Virus record (IMG/VR): IMGVR_UViG_3300042519_001095
Span: 1-25,181 of that record
From: a virus
Length of the DNA: 25,181 nt
Direction: 5' to 3' (one strand)
The translations under genes and the position numbers were made by a program. Numbering within the stretch: position 1 is the first letter of the stretch; every line of letters starts with the position of its first letter. This document shows, one piece after another, positions 1-6,895 of the stretch. The notes under the pieces are model-generated. The model was given only the letters and a program-made list of their open reading frames with translations, did no database searches and had not been told where the DNA came from.

Positions 1-1
1 C

Positions 2-832
2 AACTCAGATTTGGATGGTATAGGTTCTACCGTCCTTTTAGGCAATTTATTTAAGAATTTTGAGTATCGTCACTGTTTCTTCGGCAAATTTGAGGAGCAA
101 TATCTACCTTGGGCTAAGGAAAACGCAGAGGATTACGATAAAATCTTCATTGTTGGCATGGTTCTTGATCAAAATCTAATCAAAAAGATTGATGACCATC
201 GTGTTGTGTTCGTTTCAGATCGTCCTGACGACTTCAAAGTGTGGGACTCCACCAAGATTCAGGAAGAATGTTCATCTTGCACCAAGATGTTATACAAAAA
301 ATTCAAGGAAAAGGTGGAATTTACTAAGGATTTGAAGAAATTCTTCCTTTATGTGGATGATTACAATTCTTATGATCTGAAACACGAAGAAACCAAGTAT
401 CTCAATGCTCTTTATCGTAAATCAGGAGGAAATCGCTTCATTAACTTCGTAAATCGTTTTTGGAACGGAGTGGATGGATTCACAATCACGGAAATTAAGC
501 TTGCTGATAGCTTTTTTGAGGAATTGGAGAAGGAATTGGAAGAAATCACCCTATATTCGGGAGAATGGGAAGGATTCAAGGTCATTTCCACCATTTCCAA
601 GTTCTCGGTGAACGAATTATCCCATGCCATCATGGAAAATTACCAAGGAGACGCTGTGATCGTCATGAATGCTGATACACAATTCGTATCTTTTCGCAAA
701 TACAAAGAATCGGAGGTTGACATTGCGAAAATGGCTGCTAATCTATGTGACGGTGGTGGCGGCGAATGGGCTGCTGGTGGAAAAATCACCAAAGAATTTT
801 TGAAATTTAGCGAAACACTTACGGAGATATGA
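2..832 (+). CDS. DHH-family phosphoesterase-like protein, left end cut by window, degenerate motifs
   Basis: The reading frame is open from base 2, so the true start lies just left of the window; the internal TTG at 11 is unlikely to be the start because the family motif begins before it. Seen: N-S-D-L-D-G-I-G-S at the extreme N-terminus matches the HxDxDG motif I of DHH/NrnA/RecJ-like phosphoesterases. Near the C-terminus GGGGEWAAGGKI matches the glycine-rich GGGHxxAAG substrate-binding motif of the DHHA1 domain. Family members hydrolyse short oligonucleotides or cyclic dinucleotides using Mn2+ held by His and Asp. Odd: the first His is Asn, the expected DHH reads S-D-R-P-D-D, and the His of GGGH is Gly, so metal binding may be altered or lost. 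The stop overlaps the next start (ATGA). The fold call is good; activity is uncertain. Confidence 0.72.
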   Translation, partial: NSDLDGIGSTVLLGNLFKNFEYRHCFFGKFEEQYLPWAKENAEDYDKIFIVGMVLDQNLIKKIDDHRVVFVSDRPDDFKVWDSTKIQEECSSCTKMLYKKFKEKVEFTKDLKKFFLYVDDYNSYDLKHEETKYLNALYRKSGGNRFINFVNRFWNGVDGFTITEIKLADSFFEELEKELEEITLYSGEWEGFKVISTISKFSVNELSHAIMENYQGDAVIVMNADTQFVSFRKYKESEVDIAKMAANLCDGGGGEWAAGGKITKEFLKFSETLTEI

Positions 833-1251
833 AAAAAGACTTAATAGAATTTTTAAAAGCAGATTATCACAATTACGTTCATGATTTCCCCAATCATGAA
901 ATGGAAACCATTTACGATGATGTTTATGAAAACACCAAAGGTGAAAAAAGTTATATTTTGAAGAAATCTCTCAGAACAGAGTTTGAATTTCCCAAATCTG
1001 AAAATTTAGAAGAGACTATGAAAAGTATTATCCTATCTGAAAATAAAAGATCAGATTGGGTGGATAGACCGGATTTGGTTGATTGTTACACCACACCATA
1101 CATCAAAATGGTTGAATCATATCAAGATGGTGATCGATTATTTTACTATGATATGTTTCCATATCTACCTATAATGTCAGGACGAGCCGGATTGATTATT
1201 TTAAATTCCGAAGATAAAATAAAATACCATCATTTGATGGTGATGAGTTGA
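829..1251 (+). CDS. Hypothetical protein, 140 aa
   Basis: Not recognised. It starts with an ATGA overlap on the upstream stop, and a GGAG element lies directly before the ATG. It is a soluble, acidic, tyrosine-rich protein with no signal peptide or membrane segment. The C-terminal stretch reads as a small beta-rich end (SGRAGLIIL, then a charged turn, then LMVMS), which resembles the C-terminus of other small uncharacterised phage proteins; that resemblance is from memory and gives no function. Translational coupling places it in the operon that ends with the SSB gene, so early or middle expression is likely. Confidence 0.8.
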   Translation: MKKDLIEFLKADYHNYVHDFPNHEMETIYDDVYENTKGEKSYILKKSLRTEFEFPKSENLEETMKSIILSENKRSDWVDRPDLVDCYTTPYIKMVESYQDGDRLFYYDMFPYLPIMSGRAGLIILNSEDKIKYHHLMVMS

Positions 1252-1256
1252 AAAAC

Positions 1257-1556
1257 ATGAGTGATTATAGTAACATAGATGATCAAAACAAAGAACACCT
1301 CAAGAATCTGTTGAATTGGATTCTAAATGAGGTTATTTCTGCGGGAGGAGATGGGTATGCTTTGTGGTATTCCCGATTTTATAATATTGATGAGATTTTT
1401 CCGATTGTGGAAGAGTGTAACAAATATGAATGGAAAATTGAAAAGCATCCTGATCGTATTTTTTGGTGGAAAGATCAGGAAGGTATTACCATCACCAACA
1501 ATGAGCAGCATTGGAATGATGCACCGTCTTGGCAACAAGTAATGATAAAATTATGA
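1257..1556 (+). CDS. Hypothetical protein, 99 aa
   Basis: Not recognised. The ATG at 1257 is chosen; an in-frame TTG at 1248 overlapping the upstream stop is the alternative and would add three residues. The protein is rich in Trp, Asn and acidic residues. It contains a segment ISAGGDGYALWYSR that resembles IDAGDDGCLLYCARK in the protein encoded at 1897-2379, so the two could share a small domain. Its stop overlaps the next ATG (ATGA at 1553), which indicates coupled translation within the operon. No catalytic motif is visible. Confidence 0.78.
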   Translation: MSDYSNIDDQNKEHLKNLLNWILNEVISAGGDGYALWYSRFYNIDEIFPIVEECNKYEWKIEKHPDRIFWWKDQEGITITNNEQHWNDAPSWQQVMIKL

Positions 1557-1900
1557 ATACAGAAGAACAAAAAGATTTTGAGGAGATTGCTTCCTTGATA
1601 GGTAAAATATTTTATTATGGTAATTTTAAAGCTGAAACATATAACGAGCGGGAGTTGGAGAAATTATTGAGAAAACATGGATACTTCTATGAAAGTGAAG
1701 ACAAATTGTTAAAACGCCCAGAATTTCCAGAAAATAAATATTATGCTGAAAGTATTTCTGAACCAGTAACATTAAATTTTGATCATTTGAGTTGGTGGAA
1801 GAAAGATAGGCTTGGATGGCCAATTGAAACATTTAAAAACAAACCAATTAAAAGTTTTTTAAGGATTGTTTGTCAAAACATTAGAAAAATAACAGGATGA
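1553..1900 (+). CDS. Hypothetical protein, 115 aa
   Basis: Not recognised. The ATG at 1553 overlaps the preceding TGA and gives 115 residues; an in-frame TTG at 1529 is less attractive. The N-terminal half is predicted helical and charged (EEQKDFEEIASLIGKIF, then an ERELEKLLRKHG stretch), and the C-terminus is basic. No Cys-pair, membrane or nucleotide-binding motif is seen. The stop overlaps the next gene by ATGA, continuing the string of coupled small genes. Confidence 0.77.
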   Translation: MNTEEQKDFEEIASLIGKIFYYGNFKAETYNERELEKLLRKHGYFYESEDKLLKRPEFPENKYYAESISEPVTLNFDHLSWWKKDRLGWPIETFKNKPIKSFLRIVCQNIRKITG

Positions 1901-2379
1901 ACTTTTACGAAATAGCACTGGATAGCATCGGCATCTACCCCCAATCCATCACAAAAGATGGTGTCACCACTGAACGAACAGAGTGGCAGGAGGGGTGGAA
2001 TGCATGTTTCTCCAAAATTCTAGACAACGTAGTGGCTTTTGAAAAATGGTTCTACTCTCTGGAAGATAATCAGAGAACTCTATTGGAGAAAGTGGAAGAT
2101 TATCGTTATCTTACCTTGGAAGACGATAAGGTGACATGCTTTATCAATTGTAATGACTTTTTCTGGTGGGCTTGCGGTGATTGCGAGGAGCTTGATGATT
2201 GGAATCTGCTGGAACAATCGCTGATTGATGCGGGAGACGATGGTTGTCTGCTGTATTGCGCCAGAAAGCGGAAGATGCGTCCCCAAGGAGCATTTTATAA
2301 ATATCTAAAACTCGAAAATCTTCATTGGTTTGATGAGTGCGGGGAGAAACGAGAAATCAACTTTGGAAATCCAGAATAA
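1897..2379 (+). CDS. Hypothetical Cys/Trp-rich protein, 160 aa
   Basis: No function can be assigned. The ATG overlaps the preceding stop. The central part, CFINCNDFFWWACGDCEEL, is rich in Cys and aromatic residues, followed by a GDDGCLLYCARKRKMRPQGAFYKYL segment and an FGNPE terminus. The paired Cys could bind a metal but the spacing is not a standard zinc ribbon. The layout resembles a family of uncharacterised proteins met in phages and proteobacteria; this is recollection, not a search result. The similar GDG-aromatic segment in the 1257-1556 product suggests shared ancestry of the two neighbours. Confidence 0.8.
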   Translation: MNFYEIALDSIGIYPQSITKDGVTTERTEWQEGWNACFSKILDNVVAFEKWFYSLEDNQRTLLEKVEDYRYLTLEDDKVTCFINCNDFFWWACGDCEELDDWNLLEQSLIDAGDDGCLLYCARKRKMRPQGAFYKYLKLENLHWFDECGEKREINFGNPE

Positions 2380-2380
2380 T

Positions 2381-3085
2381 ATGAAATTATACGAAATTCA
2401 ACACATAAACGAGAAATATAATAAGAACAAGGTTATGGGAGAGGAATTGCGATTCGTCTCATATGTATCCAATGTTAATGGTAATCTACAATCTACCGAA
2501 AAACAGCCAAAGGATTGGGATAATGTGCGAAGGTTGGTTGGTATGCTGTTTTTGGCGTGGAACGATGATTATCCCTTGGAAGGATCGGTGTATCTTGGGG
2601 AGTTCTACGCCCCCGAAGAATCGGAAGATGATAAATTCTATAAATTCTTTAAACAATTCAATAAATTCTCTATCAACGATAATCAAAAACGGACGTATTC
2701 CATGATTAAAAATGGGGGACATATAGATGGTGAAAGACAATTCGGCGCAACCGTATTACTTTTAACAATTGCTGCATATGAAACCGCCTTCAATGATAAA
2801 TTTGTGGTATATTTCGCCCATAACTCAAATATATCCAAATTATATGAGCGAGAATTTATGAACAAGTGGAATTCGCTTTTCGAAAGCCCGACAAATATTG
2901 TATTTAAATCAGCAAATATAGATATGAGTATTTCTAGAGGACATTCCAATGTAGCTGTAATTCTTGATAACTTTTGGATGTTTGGAAAGATGAACCCTGC
3001 AAGATTTGATGAACAATGGTTCAAATATGAACACGATACAAAACAGATTCCCAATTTTAAGGAATATTCCATCAACACATTTTAA
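2381..3085 (+). CDS. Hypothetical protein, 234 aa
   Basis: Not recognised. The ATG at 2381, one base after the previous stop, fits the operon better than the in-frame upstream TTG at 2330, which would cause a 50-base overlap. The start is preceded by AGAATAAT and has no Shine-Dalgarno. The protein is soluble, mixed alpha/beta and Asn/Phe-rich. A middle section, GGHIDGERQFGATVLLLTIA, could be a hydrophobic helix but is flanked by charged residues and is not a convincing membrane segment. No catalytic signature is visible. It is the largest unknown in the left operon. Confidence 0.8.
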   Translation: MKLYEIQHINEKYNKNKVMGEELRFVSYVSNVNGNLQSTEKQPKDWDNVRRLVGMLFLAWNDDYPLEGSVYLGEFYAPEESEDDKFYKFFKQFNKFSINDNQKRTYSMIKNGGHIDGERQFGATVLLLTIAAYETAFNDKFVVYFAHNSNISKLYEREFMNKWNSLFESPTNIVFKSANIDMSISRGHSNVAVILDNFWMFGKMNPARFDEQWFKYEHDTKQIPNFKEYSINTF

Positions 3086-3087
3086 TT

Positions 3088-3372
3088 ATGAATTTTGATC
3101 CTTCTTCAGAAATAATTTCCAGCGAGAGTGACCACCTATTCCTTTGCTACTGTTCCTTCGTGAACCATCTCAAGGGTAAGAAATTGTCCATCCAGAACGT
3201 TTTCGTGACCACTCTCCAAGAGGAGAAGCTGAAAACGATCCTGAAAACGATATTGTCTCTTGACTCTGATCAGGAACTTGTTAAGGTTTTCCTAGAGCAA
3301 GACAACACGCTTTGTAAATCAAAATTTGTTACACGTTACGTGAGGGAAGAACAAAAAAAGAAAAAGAAGTGA
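3088..3372 (+). CDS. Hypothetical protein, 94 aa, lysine-tailed
   Basis: Not recognised. It starts at an ATG two bases after the previous stop, preceded by TTTAATT. The chain is mostly helical (LQEEKLKTILKTILSL) and ends in a run of lysines after a REEQ segment, which could bind nucleic acid electrostatically. The final codons overlap the GTG start of the next gene (GTGA), so translation is probably coupled. Confidence 0.72.
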   Translation: MNFDPSSEIISSESDHLFLCYCSFVNHLKGKKLSIQNVFVTTLQEEKLKTILKTILSLDSDQELVKVFLEQDNTLCKSKFVTRYVREEQKKKKK

Positions 3373-3668
3373 AATACACCTACTCAATACAATGTCCATG
3401 TCTAAATGATTGGAACTCTTTCATCAAAAATGAAATCAAATCGTATTGTGACGGTTACATGGATGGGAGGAAAGAGGATTTACCACGACCACATCTGAGA
3501 ATGGTGAGATCGGATGGTAAAATTATTAGAGAATTGACAGAATACGAAGATGTTGGCATTGGACAAATAGCTGGATTTCCCACAGCGGAACAATACGAAC
3601 GGGCTGCTGAGAGGGCATTGGAGAGAGCTAGGAAGATTAGGGAGAATCAAGAGAAGAACAGGCGATGA
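3369..3668 (+). CDS. Hypothetical protein, 99 aa
   Basis: Not recognised. It uses a GTG start overlapping the preceding TGA, with the lysine codons of the upstream gene (AAAAAGAAAAAGAA) acting as a purine-rich leader. The N-terminus contains two Cys separated by one Pro (QCPCLNDW). The C-terminal third is a long charged helix (EQYERAAERALERARKIRENQEKNRR region), likely coiled coil or RNA/DNA contacting. It ends in an ATGA overlap with a tiny membrane peptide gene. Confidence 0.72.
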   Translation: MKYTYSIQCPCLNDWNSFIKNEIKSYCDGYMDGRKEDLPRPHLRMVRSDGKIIRELTEYEDVGIGQIAGFPTAEQYERAAERALERARKIRENQEKNRR

Positions 3669-3793
3669 ATATCTGTATAAAAATGTTGGGTATTGTTTGT
3701 TGGGTGGTGTTTATCATAACTTGGCCATTTTGGTTGATTGTCGGATTACCGAGAGGATTGAAACAATTTATGGTTAGTAGTATATTAGACTGA
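3665..3793 (+). CDS. 42-aa single-span membrane peptide
   Basis: This is a small frame fitted exactly between two neighbours: its ATG overlaps the upstream stop as ATGA and its TGA overlaps the next ATG as TGATG. Residues about 8-28 (LGIVCWVVFIITWPFWLIVGL) form one strongly hydrophobic helix with four Trp in the whole peptide, followed by a short basic segment (PRGLKQF). The N-terminus carries one Lys. This is what a small inner-membrane peptide looks like; phages use such peptides in lysis timing, superinfection exclusion or host membrane modulation, but nothing here selects among these. The double coupling supports that it is expressed. Confidence 0.65.
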   Translation: MNICIKMLGIVCWVVFIITWPFWLIVGLPRGLKQFMVSSILD

Positions 3794-4422
3794 TGACCGA
3801 CTTTCAAAAAAGAATATATAACTCCCATCTCGCCATCTCTCGTAAGATGCGCGATAAACCATTTCGTATCCGCAAGGATTTCTCCAATATGGATCAAACC
3901 AAGTTAGATCGTCTTACATCTTTGGAAAGATTCTTCAACAGCTATCAAAATATTAGAATTGATGATTACTTCACTGCCCCTTACGCAATTTTTGAAGATG
4001 ATGATTACTTCGATCTGGAATTCTTTCTCACATCCAAGGCTAAAAAAGCTTATAGCCAATACATGAAGAAGATTGAGATGGATGATCCCGATTCCGAAAG
4101 CTCTCTCAAGCGTTTGGCGGATAGTCTCAAATTTGTTAAAAATTTCTGCAAAGAAAAGGGCTTGACTTTGGAAGAATATCCCTTATATACTGAGGAGTCG
4201 CTACCTTGCATGATTGACCATTTAAAGAACCATCACATTAACATGTATTGTCTTCACGCATTGGGTGTTTCAAAAATCGAGGTAGAGAATCGGATTCTGG
4301 ATTTTATATTCTCTGATTTTTGGATTACATTCCAGAAGACAAGGAATAAATACTTTCTCAGTAAAAAAATGAAGGATTTTGGAAAACTTGCGATAACAAA
4401 AATACAAACACGATTAACATGA
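3793..4422 (+). CDS. gp59-like replicative helicase loader (candidate)
   Basis: The 209-aa product is almost wholly alpha-helical and basic, similar in size to T4 gp59 (217 aa), which loads the gp41 helicase onto SSB-coated forks. From memory of the T4 protein, blocks line up in order: a basic RKDFSNMDQTKLDRLTSLERFF helix, an acidic DDDYFDLEFFLTSKAKKAYSQYM helix comparable to the gp59 DADALVFYREYIGRL block, then SSLKRLADSLKFVKNFC, and a C-terminal SDFWITFQKTRNKYFLSKK helix comparable to the VWNNYSIKLKAYRKIL end. In T4, gene 59 lies just upstream of gene 32; here one small gene intervenes before the SSB. Sequence identity is low, so this is inference from fold, size and context. The start overlaps the previous stop (TGATG) and the end overlaps the next start (ATGA). 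Confidence 0.5.
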   Translation: MTDFQKRIYNSHLAISRKMRDKPFRIRKDFSNMDQTKLDRLTSLERFFNSYQNIRIDDYFTAPYAIFEDDDYFDLEFFLTSKAKKAYSQYMKKIEMDDPDSESSLKRLADSLKFVKNFCKEKGLTLEEYPLYTEESLPCMIDHLKNHHINMYCLHALGVSKIEVENRILDFIFSDFWITFQKTRNKYFLSKKMKDFGKLAITKIQTRLT

Positions 4423-4805
4423 AAGACGATAGACAAAAATTATTATTAGACGACCTTCCGAATGAATACACCGACTTGAAAAAGTGGTTTTCCCAAATGA
4501 AATTTGGATATGAAAACATTTTTGCTTTGGTAAATGAAGAGTCGGTAACGTTAAAATTATTTACAGATGAAACTGAATTTTCTATCAATGCCAAAATGTT
4601 GAAAGAAAACGGTGATAGTTATTTAGGCTGCACATCTTCAGCTAGAAAACCTCTCGTTGGTGAGACATGGACAAGAGGTAGTGATCTATATGATGGGAAA
4701 TACAGTGAAGACACATTCAACAGAATCATGGTTGATATTGTTGGACATTCTCTTAAACCAATCGAAATTAAAATTAATTCTCAACAAAACAAACAAAATA
4801 ACTAA
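4419..4805 (+). CDS. Conserved hypothetical phage protein, 128 aa
   Basis: Function unknown. It starts with an ATGA overlap on the gp59-like gene and ends three bases before the SSB start, so it is co-expressed with replication genes. The C-terminal half contains YLGCTSSARKP, then GETWTRGSDLYDGKYS, then a final beta strand; this combination is familiar from uncharacterised phage and bacterial proteins of the same kind (recollection). The N-terminal helix is charged. The last residues are a Gln/Asn/Lys-rich tail. It might be an accessory replication protein by position only. Confidence 0.75.
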   Translation: MKDDRQKLLLDDLPNEYTDLKKWFSQMKFGYENIFALVNEESVTLKLFTDETEFSINAKMLKENGDSYLGCTSSARKPLVGETWTRGSDLYDGKYSEDTFNRIMVDIVGHSLKPIEIKINSQQNKQNN

Positions 4806-4808
4806 AAT

Positions 4809-5720
4809 ATGAGTACAACAAAACAAAAAACAAAATTCGGAGCAGCTATGTTCGATTCGATCAAAGCGGCATTAAACAAGAGCAACGATTCATCGGGAGG
4901 TCAATTCTCCAATATCATGAGCTTTCCCGCAGGAAACACCTACACGCTTAGGTTGATCCCCAACGTGGAAGACCCTGAGAAGAGTCTGTTCCATCATTGG
5001 GTGCATGGATTCACCAGCAAGGCAAGCGGTAAATACATGAGCTTTCTTGGTCTTCAAACCATGGGAGATCGTGATCCGATTTCGGAGCTTCGGTGGAAGC
5101 TTTTCAAAAGCTGGAAGGAACAAAATCCCAAGGCTGAGAACAAGGACTATAGTGCGGAAATCTCCCAAAAGGAGCAATGGCTTGTGAATGTCTATGTGAT
5201 CAACGATCCTGCAAAGCCAGAGAACAACGGCACTGTGAAGATTCTTCGCATGGGGCCACAACTCAAGAAGATCATTGACGAAGCTACGGAAGGTAATCGT
5301 GCCGATGAACTTGGTTGGGACATCTTTGATCCTACCAAGGGACATGATTTCAAGATTGTGGCAGAGAAGAAGGGGGAATATACCACGTTTGAATCTTCGC
5401 TTATCACCACCAAGTCCAAGACTACTCTGGATGAAGAAGAGATCGAAAAGATTTGTTCGGAAATCCATGATCTGGAAGCGGTTTATTCCGTGAAGACTTA
5501 TGATGAGCTTCAGGACGTTCTCAATGAACACTTCTTTGTTGGGGAGGAAAAGGAAGAACGCAAGCCCCTTGCTAAAGCCAAGCAGGAAGCGGCTAAGGTT
5601 GAAGACGACGATGATGATATTCCGATGGTTCACGAAGAAAAGAAACCAGCGGCAAAATCCAAGAAAGTGGAAAAGCAGGACGACGACATTGACGAACTCC
5701 TTGCCGGACTTGATGATTAA
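4809..5720 (+). CDS. gp32-like single-stranded DNA binding protein
   Basis: The 303-aa product matches T4 gp32 in length and plan. Residues 1-20 form a basic N-terminal arm for cooperativity. An OB-fold core follows, with LVNVYVINDPAKPENNGTVK at 125-144, directly comparable to the T4 stretch with NDP-x-x-PENxGKVF. The C-terminal tail is acidic (DDDDD at 266-270) and ends DDIDELLAGLDD, like the T4 DLDDLLNDL end that recruits replication partners. It coats single-stranded DNA at forks and would contact the primase and helicase loader. Odd: the T4 zinc ligands are missing; the corresponding region (about 60-100) has no Cys, and the only Cys is at 216. The start is the ATG at 4809 with an A-rich leader and no Shine-Dalgarno. 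A strong terminator follows directly. Confidence 0.88.
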   Translation: MSTTKQKTKFGAAMFDSIKAALNKSNDSSGGQFSNIMSFPAGNTYTLRLIPNVEDPEKSLFHHWVHGFTSKASGKYMSFLGLQTMGDRDPISELRWKLFKSWKEQNPKAENKDYSAEISQKEQWLVNVYVINDPAKPENNGTVKILRMGPQLKKIIDEATEGNRADELGWDIFDPTKGHDFKIVAEKKGEYTTFESSLITTKSKTTLDEEEIEKICSEIHDLEAVYSVKTYDELQDVLNEHFFVGEEKEERKPLAKAKQEAAKVEDDDDDIPMVHEEKKPAAKSKKVEKQDDDIDELLAGLDD

Positions 5721-5727
5721 CCTGATT

Positions 5728-5764
5728 CCCTCCCCATCAAGTCGGTGGGGAGGGTTTCCTTTTT
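5728..5764 (+). terminator. Rho-independent terminator after the SSB gene
   Basis: A perfect 9-bp stem, CCCTCCCCA (5728-5736) pairing with TGGGGAGGG (5746-5754), with a 9-base loop, is followed by TTTCCTTTTT. The stem is very GC-rich in an AT-rich genome. It sits seven bases after the SSB stop and just before the next gene on the same strand, so it probably ends most transcripts of the left operon and separates SSB dosage from the clamp unit. Confidence 0.85.
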
Positions 5765-5770
5765 AAAAAT

Positions 5771-6238
5771 ATGAATCCAGAAATACCAGAAGAATTTTTA
5801 ACTATGGCTGCTCTGTTGGGGGAGAGTTCTAACATTGATTCATTAATGATTCAAAATCCCGGACAATTGGCTACTAACACCAACACACTCAAACGAGGTA
5901 TTGTGGAATACCAAGAGCAACAGAAGCGGGAACGTATTCAACCACAAGCACAACCAACCCATTATTATGGTGAAACGGGATCAACAGCGGTTCCCGTTTA
6001 TATCCCACCCCAACCACTTCCACAAGTTCCCCAATATGCTCCCATGCCCCAAAAAGTGGATGATGGGCAATTGGAATTGAATCTGGAACCATCCAAGGTG
6101 GATATCATCATCAATTTACTGAAAGAAATTTCTGTAAAGTTGACAAAACAGAATAGTATGTTAGAAAAGCAATATGCAGCTAAACCTGAAAAAGAAAGAG
6201 TTCCAGTTCTTACTCCAAAGCCTCGGTCAAATCCATGA
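5771..6238 (+). CDS. Hypothetical Pro/Gln-rich protein, 155 aa
   Basis: Not recognised. It starts at an ATG right after the terminator tail (TTTTTAAAAATATG). The N-terminal 25 residues are acidic and helical. A low-complexity Pro/Gln/Tyr section follows (RIQPQAQPTHYY, then PPQPLPQVPQYAPMPQ). Next comes a helix with heptad-like spacing (VDIIINLLKEISVKLTKQNSMLEKQ), likely coiled coil, and a basic Pro-rich end. The modular plan suggests a disordered linker joining two binding segments. Its last 65 bases overlap the clamp gene in another frame. Confidence 0.7.
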   Translation: MNPEIPEEFLTMAALLGESSNIDSLMIQNPGQLATNTNTLKRGIVEYQEQQKRERIQPQAQPTHYYGETGSTAVPVYIPPQPLPQVPQYAPMPQKVDDGQLELNLEPSKVDIIINLLKEISVKLTKQNSMLEKQYAAKPEKERVPVLTPKPRSNP

Positions 6239-6881
6239 CACTTGTGTTCTGGAACTGAGGGAAGATGGTATTCATGGGATTGCCTCCAGTGAGGACAATT
6301 CCATGTTTGCCCATGCTTACCTGTCAGGAGAGTATGAGGAGCAGAATCTCAATCTACCGTCTTTGAAGAAGCTTTGGAAAGCTTTGGATATGGTTTCCTC
6401 CGATGATATCAAGCTCAAGCTGAACAATAATCATCTGGAATATAAGGACAAGACCCTGAAGTTCAAATATCATCTCCATGAGGATGGGGTGATCACCAAA
6501 CCGAAGCTGTCTCTGGAAAAAATTCGTAATTTTGAATACAATCTCCAATTTGATCTGGATTTCGAGTTTCTTTCCAATGTTCTTCAGAAATCATCCATTA
6601 CAAACACCAACAAGCTCTATCTCTTCACGGAGAATGATTCTCTGGTGTGGAAGCTGGGGGATGAGACTGTTCCCAACAGTGATACTCTGAGCATCGTGGG
6701 AGATGAAGTGGATTTTGAATTGGAATCGTTCATTCTGAAGATCGACAATCTCAAGCTGTTGTCCAAGGTATCCAAGACCGGAAACATTTTCAAGATCAAT
6801 TCCAAGCTTGGAGTCGGCTGCATCATCACTAAAAGTGGGGATTTTGAGATGGAATACATCCTATCGAGTCTTAAAAACTAG
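6174..6881 (+). CDS. gp45-like sliding clamp
   Basis: The 235-aa product is close to T4 gp45 (228 aa), the trimeric DNA polymerase processivity clamp. Features seen: a short N-terminal helix (KKEFQFLLQSLGQI), then FTxxG-like strands GIHGIASSEDNSMFAHAYL comparable to the T4 start of domain 1, a central LKKLWKALDMV helix with SSDDIKLKLNNN strands, and a closing ITKSGDFEMEYILSSL strand typical of clamp domains. Overall identity to T4 is low, so the call rests on the two-domain beta pattern, size and replication context. The start at 6174 gives the expected clamp N-terminus but overlaps the preceding gene by 65 bases and has no clear Shine-Dalgarno. The TAG stop lies inside the CTAG of the following promoter-like element. 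Confidence 0.65.
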   Translation: MQLNLKKKEFQFLLQSLGQIHDTCVLELREDGIHGIASSEDNSMFAHAYLSGEYEEQNLNLPSLKKLWKALDMVSSDDIKLKLNNNHLEYKDKTLKFKYHLHEDGVITKPKLSLEKIRNFEYNLQFDLDFEFLSNVLQKSSITNTNKLYLFTENDSLVWKLGDETVPNSDTLSIVGDEVDFELESFILKIDNLKLLSKVSKTGNIFKINSKLGVGCIITKSGDFEMEYILSSLKN

Positions 6882-6889
6882 AATATAAT
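6871..6889 (+). promoter_or_regulatory. TTAAAAACTAG-TATAAT element, copy 1
   Basis: The sequence is TTAAAAACTAGAATATAAT. A perfect TATAAT (6884-6889) directly follows the TTAAAAACTAGAA block, and no -35-like hexamer is seen 17 bases upstream. With a usual seven-base gap from the last T, transcription would begin at 6896, which is the ATG of the next gene. The upstream clamp gene stops on the TAG inside this element. Confidence 0.62.
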
Positions 6890-6895
6890 AAAAAT

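Noticed and set aside
4790-4811. A further copy of the promoter-like element before the SSB gene (ATAACTAAAATATG resembles AAAACTAGAATATA).
   Set aside because: The would-be core overlaps the ATG itself and the TTAAAAA part is absent; chance similarity in A/T-rich sequence.
4890-5633. A 247-codon open frame on the minus strand opposite the SSB gene.
   Set aside because: It is antisense to a well-supported gp32-like gene and has no recognisable family, start site or context; codon bias of the SSB explains it.
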